DNA from: Kitasatospora sp. NBC_01246
Lineage (GTDB): Bacteria; Actinomycetota; Actinomycetes; Streptomycetales; Streptomycetaceae
DNA: 64,000 bases
Direction: 5' to 3'
Assembly: GCF_036226505.1 (NCBI RefSeq)
Contig: NZ_CP108484.1
Location: 2,852,001 to 2,916,000 of the forward strand
The notes below the pieces were generated by a model that ran no database searches, was not told the DNA's origin, and saw only the letters and a list, made by a program, of their open reading frames with translations. The position numbers and the translations under genes are program-made. Of this stretch, positions 36,882 to 45,003 are shown in pieces (position 1 is the stretch's first letter; every line of letters begins with the position of its first letter).

Positions 36882-39416
36882 TCAGGACTCCTTCACCAGG
36901 ACGGCCGTGCCGGAGGCGCCGGTCGCTCCCCGGCTGTAGCGGGGGTGGATCAGGCCGACGCACGAGTACGGCAGGTCGTCGACCTCCTCGACGGGGATGC
37001 CGCGCTGGGCGGCGAGCAGGCGGACGTGGTCGAGGTCGGCGCCGGTGCCGCGGCGGGCCAGCACCCGCCAGGGGACGCGGCGCAGCATGACCCGGGTGGT
37101 CTCGCCGACGCCGGGCTTCACCAGGTTGACGTTGTCGATGCCGTACTCGGTGCTGATCCGCTCGACGGCGGCCCAGCCGGCCCAGTCGGGGGTGCGGTCC
37201 TCGGCGGCGAGCCGGTCGGCCGCCGTCCGCACCTCGTCCAGGACCTCGGCGAAGTGGTCGGCGACGGTGTCCAGGAAGGCGCCGGAGACGTCCCCGCCGG
37301 CCAGTTCGGTGTAGTGCTTGGCGCCGTGGAAGTCGTCCGGGCCGATCAGGTCGGTGCGCAGCACGGTGCGGGAGACCAGGCCGGAGACGGTCGAGTTGAG
37401 GCAGGCGGAGGGGATGAGGAAGTCGTCCCGGGTGCCGTAGGTGCGCACGCAGCGGCCGGGGTCGGCCAGGACGGCCAGTTCGGGGTCGAAGGCGGTGCCG
37501 GCCAGGGCCTCGGCGAGTTCGCGGGTGATCGCGCCCTTGCCGGTCCAGCCGTCCACGAACACCACGTCGGGGGCGTGGTGGTGGGCGTCCAGGTAGCGGA
37601 CGGCGACCGGGTCCAGGCCGCGGCCGCGGATGATCGAGACGGCGTAGTGCGGGGTGTCCAGGCCGTGTGCGAAGGCCAGCCAGCGGCGGATCAGGACGCC
37701 CACCGGGGTGCCGGCCCGGGCCAGCGAGGCGAGCACCAGGCCGCGGCCCCGCTCGCGGAGCAGCGTCTCCGCGACGGTGCCGACGGCGAGCGCGATCCGG
37801 CGGGCGGAGACCCGCAAGGCCTGGTGGAACAGCTCCTGGTACTCGGGGCTGGGCTGGTACTCCACCGGCAGGGACTCCGCATAGTGGGCGCCGCCGTTCT
37901 GGACGGCCTCCTCGCGCTCCTCGGTCGGGGCCTCCAGCGGGACGTCGGAGAGGTCCTTGAGCAGCCAGGAGACCTCGTCGGCGCGGTAGGAGGAGAACTC
38001 CGGGCCGTGCAGCGGCACGGGCAGCGCGCTCCGCTCCGGCCGGACGGCCGGGACCGGCCGGTGCGAGGGCAGCACGGCGAGCACCACCCGGTCGGTGACC
38101 TGCCGCAGCTGGGCGAGCAGAGAGCGTTCGCCGTCGTGCAGTTCGGGGGTGTCGGCCACGTCGTCGACCACCAGCACCACCGCGTCGAAGCGGCGGGCCG
38201 GGTCGGCGCCGGGGGCGACGTTGTAGACGAAGCGCTCGCGCGAACCGCCGTCCTGCGGATCGTCGTGGGCGGGGAAGGAGAGCCGGGTGCGGATGGCGTA
38301 GCCGGGGTCGTCCACCGCGAGGACGGGCGAGCGGGTGGTGGTGGAGTAGCGGACCCGCTCCTCGCCGTCGGGGAGGTGGTCCGCGAGGGCGCCGGCGAGG
38401 CGCAGCGGCGCGTACATCAGCTCCTCGCAGCCGAGGACCAGCACCCGGCCGGAGCCGGCCGCGCCGGACTCCCGGCCCTCGCCCGCCGCCGGGCCCTCGC
38501 CCGCCGCCGGGCCCTCTCCCGCTGCCGGGCCGGCGTCGCCCGGCTCCAGCGCGGCGGCCAGCTGGGACGCCAACCGCGGGAGCGCCTCTTCGAGTTGTGC
38601 CCGGTGCGCGGCGCTGAAGCCGTGCCGTCCGCCGTCCGGCAGGCCCGCGGGCCAGTCGAGGGCGACCCGGACCAGCGGGGCGGGGGCGGCCGGGGGCGGC
38701 TCCGGCGCGGGGCCGACCTCGGCGATCAGCTCGGCGGCGCGGGCGAGGATGTCGGCCGGCAGCTCGACGCCGCCGCCGGCCGCGGCGACCAGGTCGAGCC
38801 GGGTGCCGAGTTCGGCGGCGGTGTCGACCAGTCGGCGGCGGTCACTCTCGTCGCGCAGGTCGACCAGGGCGACCACGACGTAGTGGGCGCGCGGGTGGCG
38901 CGCGTGCAGCTCGCGGATGGTGTTGAGCACGGTGTTGCCGGTGGAGAACTCGTCGTCCACCAGGACCAGCGGGCCGTCACCGGCCAGCAGCGCGGGGTCG
39001 GCGGGCAGCAGCAGGTGGGAGGTGGCGTGCGAGTGCTCCTCCTCGAAGCCGCCGACCGGGGTCAGCCCGGCCACCGGGCGGCGCGTGGAGTGCAGGTAGG
39101 GGGCGTCCAGGGCGTCGGCGACGCTGTGGCCGAGGCCGGTGGCGGTCTCGGCGTAGCCGAGCACGACGGCACGGGCGGCCGCCTCCTCGCCCAGCAGCTC
39201 GCGCACCAGGCGGCCGAGGTCGAGACCGGCGCCGTGCACCACGGACGGGCGCTGCGGGACGTGCTTGCCGAGCACGGTGGAGACCAGCAGGTGGGCGCGC
39301 TTGGGGTTCTCGCGCAGGGCGAGGCCGACCAGGTCGGGGAGGCGGTCCGAGCCGGTCAGACCGACGCCCGCCCGGTCGGCCACCCAGCGACCGGTCCACT
39401 CTTGCTGTGCTGTCAC
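36882..39416 (-). CDS. Fused Ter-associated phosphoribosyltransferase (PRTase-TRSP plus PRTase_1/StiP-like)
   Basis: An 844-residue fusion. Residues 1-235 are a type I phosphoribosyltransferase with the PRPP loop LVLVDDEFSTGNT at 150-162. Residues about 322-460 are a TRSP domain (VLGCEELMYAPLRLAGAL, then the TRSP signature at 361-364). Residues about 465-840 match the PRTase_1/StiP-like family (FSSYRADEVSWLLKDL, SLPVEYQPSPEYQELF, VFVDGWTGKGAITREL). A GPAAGE repeat linker lies at 296-314. These domains are known from Ter gene clusters, usually proposed to make a nucleoside-like compound. GTG at 39416 follows GGCAGGA. Confidence 0.88.
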   Translation of the reverse strand: MTAQQEWTGRWVADRAGVGLTGSDRLPDLVGLALRENPKRAHLLVSTVLGKHVPQRPSVVHGAGLDLGRLVRELLGEEAAARAVVLGYAETATGLGHSVADALDAPYLHSTRRPVAGLTPVGGFEEEHSHATSHLLLPADPALLAGDGPLVLVDDEFSTGNTVLNTIRELHARHPRAHYVVVALVDLRDESDRRRLVDTAAELGTRLDLVAAAGGGVELPADILARAAELIAEVGPAPEPPPAAPAPLVRVALDWPAGLPDGGRHGFSAAHRAQLEEALPRLASQLAAALEPGDAGPAAGEGPAAGEGPAAGEGRESGAAGSGRVLVLGCEELMYAPLRLAGALADHLPDGEERVRYSTTTRSPVLAVDDPGYAIRTRLSFPAHDDPQDGGSRERFVYNVAPGADPARRFDAVVLVVDDVADTPELHDGERSLLAQLRQVTDRVVLAVLPSHRPVPAVRPERSALPVPLHGPEFSSYRADEVSWLLKDLSDVPLEAPTEEREEAVQNGGAHYAESLPVEYQPSPEYQELFHQALRVSARRIALAVGTVAETLLRERGRGLVLASLARAGTPVGVLIRRWLAFAHGLDTPHYAVSIIRGRGLDPVAVRYLDAHHHAPDVVFVDGWTGKGAITRELAEALAGTAFDPELAVLADPGRCVRTYGTRDDFLIPSACLNSTVSGLVSRTVLRTDLIGPDDFHGAKHYTELAGGDVSGAFLDTVADHFAEVLDEVRTAADRLAAEDRTPDWAGWAAVERISTEYGIDNVNLVKPGVGETTRVMLRRVPWRVLARRGTGADLDHVRLLAAQRGIPVEEVDDLPYSCVGLIHPRYSRGATGASGTAVLVKES
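38475..38531. repeat. 18-bp in-frame tandem repeat, three copies
   Basis: Three near-identical 18-bp units in the fused phosphoribosyltransferase gene encode (GPAAGE)3 in the linker between the first PRTase domain and the TRSP domain. Confidence 0.85.
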
Positions 39417-39435
39417 TACTGGTCCTGCCTTCGAT

Positions 39436-39519
39436 GGTGCGAGTCGTGCGGTCGGTGCGAAGCGGTGCGAGTCGTGCGGTCGGTGCGAAGCGGTGCGAGT
39501 CGTGCGGTCGGTCCGAGAG
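39436..39519. repeat. 28-bp tandem repeat, three copies
   Basis: Units beginning GGTGCGAGTCGTGCGGTCGG start at 39436, 39464 and 39492. They fill the 191-bp gap between the CitE-like and phosphoribosyltransferase genes, followed by shorter GAGAGGTACGA-like repeats to about 39590. Confidence 0.9.
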
Positions 39520-39607
39520 GTACGGGAAACGCGAGAGGTACGAAAGGTACGAGCGGCCCGCGAGGTACGAGAAGCGCGAGAGACCCACGCGCCACGAGCC
39601 CCCGCGG

Positions 39608-40954
39608 TCAGCCGCAGAGGCAGGCCGAGAGCAGCTCCGCGAAGCTGACGTCCTCCCTCGCCACCCCGAACACCTCGGCGCGCAGCATCACCCGCTCGGC
39701 CCAGGCCCGGTGCGGCTTGGCCTCGTTCATCTTGTTGGTGTACGCCGAACGCAGCACCCCGCCGCCGCCTCGCTCCTGGTCCAGGATGTCCCGCGCGTCG
39801 CTGTACTCCTCATGGGTGACCACGGAGAGCGCGTGCACGGCGGGGACGTGGCTGGGGTGGATGCAGGTCTTGCCGAGCAGTCCGTTGGCCCGGTCGAGCT
39901 CGATCTCGCGGATCAGGCCGTCCAGGTCGTGGTCGATGATCCGCTGGCGCACGGCCACCCCGGAGGGCTCCGCCTCGGCGAACGGGGTGCGGCGCAGCTG
40001 CGGCTTGAACATCCGCTCCTGGACGGGGAAGTACTCCCAGACCGGACCGGTCACGGTGAACCCGGTGCCGTCGGCCCGGCCGAGCACGTTGACCACGTCC
40101 CCGATCACCGACGCGACCAGCGCGACGTCGTACGCGGTCAGGTCGGGCGAGCGGCGCAGCCCGTACGCGGAGCAGAGGTCGGTGACTCCGAGCCGGACGG
40201 CGAGGACGCGCTCGCGGTGCTTGTCGAGCAGCCGGGCGATGCCGAACAGCTGCTCGCGGCGGGTCTCCAGGTGGGCCAGTTCGGGGGACTCCAGGACGGG
40301 CATGGCGAACAGCCGGCGGCCGGTGGCCGCCTCGGCTCCGGCGAGCGCCTCCAGGAACTCGCCGCCGCTCTCGTCGGTGAACTTCGGCAGGACGAAACCG
40401 GTGAGCAGCCCGATCGCCGGGCCGAGCCGGCCGGCCAGGTCGGTGATCTGGGAGGCTGCTCGGACCCTGATGAAGAGGAGGGGCAGATCCTGTGTGCGAG
40501 CCGTGGAGGTTTCGGCGGCCTCGACCGGCTCGGGCGTCACTCCCCGCACCTTCCCGAGCCACCCGCCGGGCATCTCCGGGCGCACCTCGCCGCGCGCCCG
40601 CAGGTCGTCGCGGACCGCCGCCTCCCCGGCCGCGCCGGGTGCCCCGCCCCGCGACGGAAGCCCGCCGTGCGGCCCCTCGAAGAGCTCGCCGAGCTGCACC
40701 ACCAGGTTGGCCTCGGCCGCGGTCACCTCGTGGTCGGCGATCGCGTCCTCCAGGCAGAGCACCATCGAGACCACGCCTCGACCCGCCTGCTTGCGGATGT
40801 CCTCACCCAGCGTGGGCCGGGTGGCGGGGCTGTAGAGGGTCGCGCCCAGCGCGGTGGCGAGGACGGCCGCGTCGCTCTCCGCCGAGAAGGCCCTGGGCTG
40901 TTCGAGGAAGAGCCGGCCGCGTACGTCGTCGGCGAGGTGGCCGAAATGGCGCAT
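39608..40954 (-). CDS. HpcH/HpaI aldolase - citrate lyase (CitE-like) protein of the Ter module
   Basis: A 448-residue member of the CitE/malyl-CoA lyase superfamily. Seen: TLYSPATRPTL, SMVLCLEDAI (the Glu-Asp metal pair), LLFIRVRA, FVLPKF, AMPVLESPELA (metal Glu), LAVRLGVTDLCSAYGLRRSPDLTAYDVALV and GKTCIHPSHV. It is longer than ordinary CitE by an insertion at about 90-155. Ter-linked CitE proteins are thought to act with the phosphoribosyltransferase and HAD enzymes on an unknown metabolite. ATG at 40954 has GAGGAGAG upstream. First gene of the three-gene operon and divergent from terD. Confidence 0.9.
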   Translation of the reverse strand: MRHFGHLADDVRGRLFLEQPRAFSAESDAAVLATALGATLYSPATRPTLGEDIRKQAGRGVVSMVLCLEDAIADHEVTAAEANLVVQLGELFEGPHGGLPSRGGAPGAAGEAAVRDDLRARGEVRPEMPGGWLGKVRGVTPEPVEAAETSTARTQDLPLLFIRVRAASQITDLAGRLGPAIGLLTGFVLPKFTDESGGEFLEALAGAEAATGRRLFAMPVLESPELAHLETRREQLFGIARLLDKHRERVLAVRLGVTDLCSAYGLRRSPDLTAYDVALVASVIGDVVNVLGRADGTGFTVTGPVWEYFPVQERMFKPQLRRTPFAEAEPSGVAVRQRIIDHDLDGLIREIELDRANGLLGKTCIHPSHVPAVHALSVVTHEEYSDARDILDQERGGGGVLRSAYTNKMNEAKPHRAWAERVMLRAEVFGVAREDVSFAELLSACLCG

Positions 40955-41472
40955 GGTGCTCTCCTCAGGGGTTGCGGCCGCCGGTCCCGGCGGGGTTCGT
41001 GCTCAGGGGCGTGCGGGGTTCGTGCTCAGGGGCGTGCGGGGTTCGTGCTCAGGGGCGTGCGGGGCTCGTGCTCGGGGAGGTTCGGGCGGTGCTCGGGGGT
41101 GCGGAAGGGGGCCGGGAGGGAGTGCGGAGGCGGCTCGGGGGGTGCCGCGATCAGGTGGGGAGTCGGGCTGCGGGAGGTCGGAGTGCGGGCCGTCGGGCAC
41201 CGTTGCGGGGTGCGGGGCGTCACGATGGTTAACCGGTCCACCGGGCCCGGTGGTTCCCGGGCGCGCGCTGCTGATCCCCCTCGCCGAACCCCCCCGGGGC
41301 CCTCTGGCCGCCTATCGTACGGACGACTTCCGGTCGAATGCGATTCGGAAACATCGAATTCTCGGAAGATTACCCTCCGCTTCACAAACCGCAAGCATTG
41401 GCAAAGTCCGATGGCCGCGCCCCCTCCGGTCACGTTGTCCGAAGGGGTGGCGAACAGGCAGGATGGTCCGCT
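40955..41472. other. Intergenic region between divergent CitE and TerD genes
   Basis: 518 bp without a convincing gene. The left part holds 23-bp tandem repeats (40991 to about 41080). From about 41320 to 41410 the DNA becomes clearly AT-richer and contains the direct repeat TCGGAA at 41345-41350 and 41362-41367; the terD promoter and perhaps the citE promoter likely lie here. Confidence 0.6.
40991..41080. repeat. 23-bp tandem repeat, about 3.5 copies
   Basis: Units starting CGGGGTTCGTGCTCAGGGGC begin at 40991, 41014 and 41037, with a partial copy from 41060. They occupy the 5' leader of the CitE-like gene. Confidence 0.9.
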
Positions 41473-42591
41473 ATGACGCACGTGATGGCCAAGGGCGCCA
41501 ACATCGCACTGCCGGTGGCGGCGGTCCGCGCCGTGCTGCGCTGGAGCGCCACGCCCGGTGCGCCGGACGTGGACGCCTCCGCGCTGCTCCTCGGCGCCGA
41601 GGGCAGGGTTCGTTCGGATGCCGACTTCGTCTTCTACAACCAGCCGAGGCACCCGTCGGGCCTGGTGCGCCACCTGCCCAAGCAGCAGACCGCCGCCGGC
41701 GCCGAGATCGCCGACACCGTGGAGGCGGAGCTCGCCAAGCTGCCGCCCGAGGTGGACCGGGTGGTGCTGGCCGGCTCCTCCGAGGCCGGATCGTTCCGCT
41801 CCGTGACCGGGCTGCGCCTGCTGCTCTTCGACGCCGGCGCCGGCGAGGGCGCCGCAGCGCTCGCCGAGTTCGCGATGCCCGAGAACGACGACGTCACCGC
41901 GCTGGTCGCGGGCGAGCTCTACCGCCGGGCCGGGTCGTGGAAGTTCCGGGCCGTCGGCCAGGGCTACGCGTCCGGGCTGATCGGCCTGGCCACCGACTTC
42001 GGGATCACCGTCGAGGACGGCGCGGCGGACGCCCGCGGCGCCGGTCCGGCCGACCCGCGCGCCGCCGTGCCGGACCCGCGCCCCGTCGCCCGCCCCGAGC
42101 CGGGCACGTACACCCTGGCGCCCGCCGTCCCGCTCGGCGCCGCGCAGGCCGCCGCCCCGCAGCCGCCCGCGTCGGCCCCGGCCGTACCCGCCCACGCTCC
42201 GCCGCCGCCGCAGGCGCCGCCCGCGATGCCGACGACCGCGCCGACCGTCCCGCCCGCGCCCCCGGCCCGGCAACCGGGGTACGGGTACCCGCAGCCCGGC
42301 CCCCAGCAGGGCGGCTACGGCTATCCCCAGCAGGCCCCGCGCCCCGGGTACGGCTACCCGCAGCCGGCCCACCAGGCACCGCAGCAGCCCTACCCGCAGC
42401 AGCAGGGCACCTACGGGTACCCGCCGCAGCCCGCACCGCAGCAGCAGGGCGGCTACGGCTACCCCCAGTCGGCCACCGCGCCGCCGTCCCAGCAGCAGGC
42501 CCAGCAGCCCGCGCCGCCGGCCCCGCAGCCCCCGGCCGCCCCCGAGGAGTTCGCGCTGCCGCCGCAGGGCCCGCAGTTCCAGCCCCGCTGA
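41473..42591 (+). CDS. terD: TerD-domain protein with Tyr/Gln/Pro-rich tail
   Basis: A 372-residue protein. Residues 1-190 form a TerD domain ([75 protein letters not shown]). Compared with the two canonical TerD proteins at 46-47 kb, the acidic loop that binds Ca2+ (GDDE in those proteins) is lost. Residues 190-372 are a disordered Pro/Gln/Ala region with repeated GYGYPQ units, like tails that drive condensates or bind membranes. ATG at 41473 is taken from the family start. It is divergent from CitE and convergent with the TerA-like gene (16 bp gap). Confidence 0.9.
   Translation: MTHVMAKGANIALPVAAVRAVLRWSATPGAPDVDASALLLGAEGRVRSDADFVFYNQPRHPSGLVRHLPKQQTAAGAEIADTVEAELAKLPPEVDRVVLAGSSEAGSFRSVTGLRLLLFDAGAGEGAAALAEFAMPENDDVTALVAGELYRRAGSWKFRAVGQGYASGLIGLATDFGITVEDGAADARGAGPADPRAAVPDPRPVARPEPGTYTLAPAVPLGAAQAAAPQPPASAPAVPAHAPPPPQAPPAMPTTAPTVPPAPPARQPGYGYPQPGPQQGGYGYPQQAPRPGYGYPQPAHQAPQQPYPQQQGTYGYPPQPAPQQQGGYGYPQSATAPPSQQQAQQPAPPAPQPPAAPEEFALPPQGPQFQPR
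42278..42471 (+). repeat. Coding repeats for GYGYPQ motifs
   Basis: Five imperfect units (GYGYPQPGPQQG, GYGYPQQAPRP, GYGYPQPAHQAPQQP, TYGYPPQPAPQQQG, GYGYPQSA) make up the TerD tail. Confidence 0.8.
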
Positions 42592-42607
42592 CCGCCGCGC
42601 GGGGCCG

Positions 42608-43348
42608 CTACTCCGGCCCGGACGGGCCCTTGTACCCGCGCTGCCACTGCATCCCGAAGCCGTACAGCCGGTCGATGTCCGCCTGGAAACCGTTGACGTA
42701 GCGCACCTCGCGGCGCACCGTCAGCTGGTTGTCCCCGGAGTTCTCGATCAGCACCACCGCGCAGGAACGGGCGGCCGGGGCGCGTTCCTCCAGCTTGATC
42801 TCGATCCGCGGACCGGTCTGCGGCACGATCGTCACCACCGCGTTGGCCTGCTCGAACGCGGGTGTGCCGTCGTAGATGTAGACGAAGATGAGCAGCCGCT
42901 TGAACTGGTCCTTCTTCTCCAGGTTCACGTACATCGTCTCGCCGGACGGCGCCCCGTACTGGTCGTCGCCGCTGAGCTTGACGAAGGGCGCGCGCTGGAG
43001 GTCCCCGAAGTAGCCGCCGAGCGGTTGCACCACGCCCCGGCTGCCGTCGGACAGTTCGTACATGCAGGCCAGGTCGAGGTCGACGTTGAGCTGGGCGCCC
43101 TGCTGCGTGTCCGGCTCCACCGGGCTGAGGATGCGCGGGCTGAACCAGCGCTTGAGCGCGTCCCGGCCGGAGGAGCGCGGCGCTCCTATCCGGGTGGTCC
43201 AGTGCAGGTTGACGTAGAGGTAGCCGGTGGTGGCCGCGGCCCCGGTGATCGCGTGCTGCGGCGTCGACTTGGTGAGTGTGATCTTGTGCTGCCCGCCCGG
43301 GTCCAGGGTGTTCCGCTCCCCGCGCAGGTACTCCCAAATCGAGGCCAT
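42608..43348 (-). CDS. TerA-like tellurium resistance family protein
   Basis: A 246-residue protein matching the TerA half of the Ter family. Seen: HKITLTKSTP, YLYVNLHWTT, VDLDLACMYELSDGSRGVVQPLGGYFGDLQRAPFVKLSGDDQYG, MYVNLEKKDQFKRLLIFVYIYDGTPAFEQANAVVTIV, IEIKLEERAP and MQWQRGYKGPSG. TerA is a TerD-related beta-sandwich protein that works with TerB, TerC and TerD in membrane-linked stress complexes. GGGGGAGGACTGGG precedes the ATG at 43348. It is convergent with terD and divergent from the DUF2637 gene. Confidence 0.88.
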   Translation of the reverse strand: MASIWEYLRGERNTLDPGGQHKITLTKSTPQHAITGAAATTGYLYVNLHWTTRIGAPRSSGRDALKRWFSPRILSPVEPDTQQGAQLNVDLDLACMYELSDGSRGVVQPLGGYFGDLQRAPFVKLSGDDQYGAPSGETMYVNLEKKDQFKRLLIFVYIYDGTPAFEQANAVVTIVPQTGPRIEIKLEERAPAARSCAVVLIENSGDNQLTVRREVRYVNGFQADIDRLYGFGMQWQRGYKGPSGPE

Positions 43349-43746
43349 CCCAGTCCTCCCCCAGGGCCGCCGGTCGGTCCGGCGGTCCGTCGCCCAATGA
43401 TCCGGCATCAGCCCGCCCGCCGGGTACCCGAACTGCTTACCCAGCCACGTGAACCGGACACCGACGGTGCACCGGCGGGACACCGGCCGACCACCCGCCA
43501 GCCGACCCGACGGCGGCCGGGAGCCGACGGCGGGTCGGCTGGCGGGACGAAGGTCCCCTCCCGTAACATGCCGCCCCTTCGGACGCGATATCGTCTAGCC
43601 GCACAGGTGTCCCGACCGCCCCTGCCCGGGCGCGGTGGGCGCCCGGCGGCAAGGACGTACCGTCAGGCCCTGTCCCGGCGACGGGATCTGATCGTCTGTG
43701 TCGCACTGTGACCTGTCCCCTGCGGAAACCCGAGGCCCGACCCGCA
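43349..43746. other. Intergenic region between divergent TerA and DUF2637 genes
   Basis: About 400 bp with no supported gene. It contains the long hairpin at 43494-43546 and a GCGATATCG palindrome near 43590; promoters for both directions are expected here. Confidence 0.55.
43494..43546. other. Long hairpin in a divergent promoter region
   Basis: A perfect 16-bp stem (43494-43509 with 43531-43546) with a 21-nt loop lies between divergent genes, where terminators are not needed. It may be an operator, a leader structure or a barrier between promoters. Confidence 0.6.
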
Positions 43747-44886
43747 ATGAACCTGACCTCCATACAGCTGGTCTGGACCGTCATCGGCGGCGCAGCCCTG
43801 CTGTTCACCGCCATCCTGGTGGCGACGCTGCGCTTCAAGAACACGACCAAGAACGAGGACTCGGGTGACTCCTGGGAGCGCACCGAGGAGCGCCGCCGGC
43901 GCAAGGAGATGATCTACGGAATCTCCTCCTACGTCCTGCTGTTCTGCTGCGCCGGAGTCGCCGCCGCGCTCTCGTTCCACGGCCTGGTGGGCTTCGGCAA
44001 GGAGAACCTGGGCCTGTCCAACGGCTGGGAGTACCTCGTCCCGTTCGGCCTGGACGGCGCCGCGATGTTCTGCTCCGTGCTCGCCGTGCGCGAGGCCAGC
44101 CACGGTGACGCGGCGCTCGGTTCGCGCCTGCTGGTCTGGGTGTTCGCGATCGCCTCGGCCTGGTTCAACTGGGTGCACGCCCCGCGCGGCGTGTCCCACG
44201 ACGGCGCCCCGCAGTTCTTCTCCGGGATGTCCATCTCGGCCGCGATCCTGTTCGACCGGGCGCTGAAGCAGACCCGCAAGGCCGCGCTGCGCGAGCAGGG
44301 CCTCGTCCCGCGTCCGCTGCCGCAGATCCGGATCGTCCGCTGGCTGCGCGCCCCCCGCGAGACCTACGCCGCCTGGTCGCTGATGCTGCTGGAGAACGTC
44401 CGCAGCCTGGACGAGGCGGTCGAGGAGGTCCGCGAGGAGCGCCAGACGAAGGAGGCGGCCAAGCTGCGTGCCCGCAGCGCCGACCGCCGCGAGCGCGCCG
44501 AGCTCAAGGCCATCTCCCGCCAGAGCGGGATGCTGGCCCGGGCCCGCGGCGGCCGGCAGGTGCCCGCGCTCACCGCTGCCGGAGACGGCCCGAACGCTTC
44601 GGAGCCTGCCCTAGCCGCTGACGCCGACGCCACCTCCCAGACCGGCCGCTCCGTGCTGGAGCCCGCTTCGCTGAGCGCCCTGGAGGCCGGCCGCCGCCCG
44701 CGGGCCGCCGTCGGGTCCTCCTCGACCGACCCGTTCGGCGACTCGTCCTACCTCGGCAGCGGCTCCTCCTCGTCCTCCTACCGCAGCTCGACCATCGACC
44801 TGACGGCCGACGACGACACCCTGTCGATGCCCAAGCTGGACTCGCTGGAGCGCAAGCTGCGCGCCATCGAGCAGCAGCTCGGCTGA
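43747..44886 (+). CDS. DUF2637 family membrane protein
   Basis: A 379-residue protein with an N-terminal helix (LVWTVIGGAALLFTAILVATL), three further helices (ISSYVLLFCCAGVAAALSFHGLVGF, YLVPFGLDGAAMFCSVLAVREAS, LLVWVFAIASAWFNWVHAP) and a long charged and Ser-rich cytoplasmic tail ending DDTLSMPKLDSLERKLRAIEQQLG. This pattern is DUF2637, a family found in actinomycete plasmids (spread proteins) and chromosomes. Its place inside the Ter island suggests a membrane partner for Ter proteins, but this is inference. ATG at 43747 is preferred to a GTG at 43708. Confidence 0.82.
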   Translation: MNLTSIQLVWTVIGGAALLFTAILVATLRFKNTTKNEDSGDSWERTEERRRRKEMIYGISSYVLLFCCAGVAAALSFHGLVGFGKENLGLSNGWEYLVPFGLDGAAMFCSVLAVREASHGDAALGSRLLVWVFAIASAWFNWVHAPRGVSHDGAPQFFSGMSISAAILFDRALKQTRKAALREQGLVPRPLPQIRIVRWLRAPRETYAAWSLMLLENVRSLDEAVEEVREERQTKEAAKLRARSADRRERAELKAISRQSGMLARARGGRQVPALTAAGDGPNASEPALAADADATSQTGRSVLEPASLSALEAGRRPRAAVGSSSTDPFGDSSYLGSGSSSSSYRSSTIDLTADDDTLSMPKLDSLERKLRAIEQQLG

Positions 44887-44929
44887 CCCTCCCGCAGCGG
44901 GGACAACCGAACCGAGCACCGCGCACGCA

Positions 44930-44965
44930 GAACGGCCGCCCCCTCACCGGAGGGGGCGGCCGTTC
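44930..44965. terminator. Bidirectional hairpin terminator
   Basis: A perfect 16-bp stem (44930-44945 with 44950-44965) with loop ACCG lies between the convergent DUF2637 and DUF475 genes. Confidence 0.85.
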
Positions 44966-45003
44966 TCGTCGGGCCCCGGGGCGACGGCCCCGGGTGCGGA
45001 GCG

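Noticed and set aside
39436-39519. Possible CRISPR array
   Set aside because: The 28-bp units are directly adjacent with no unique spacers, and there is no cas gene in the window.
36777-40835. A 1352-codon open frame on the plus strand
   Set aside because: Antisense shadow of the HAD, phosphoribosyltransferase and CitE genes; its composition is Gly/Arg/Val-rich with no domain.
40991-41080. Possible CRISPR or replication-origin iterons
   Set aside because: 23-bp units are head to tail without spacers; no replication initiator gene or AT-rich unwinding region is next to them.
41003-41200. Small proline-rich gene in the CitE leader
   Set aside because: The frame is built from the tandem repeats, has no ribosome site and shows no conserved character.
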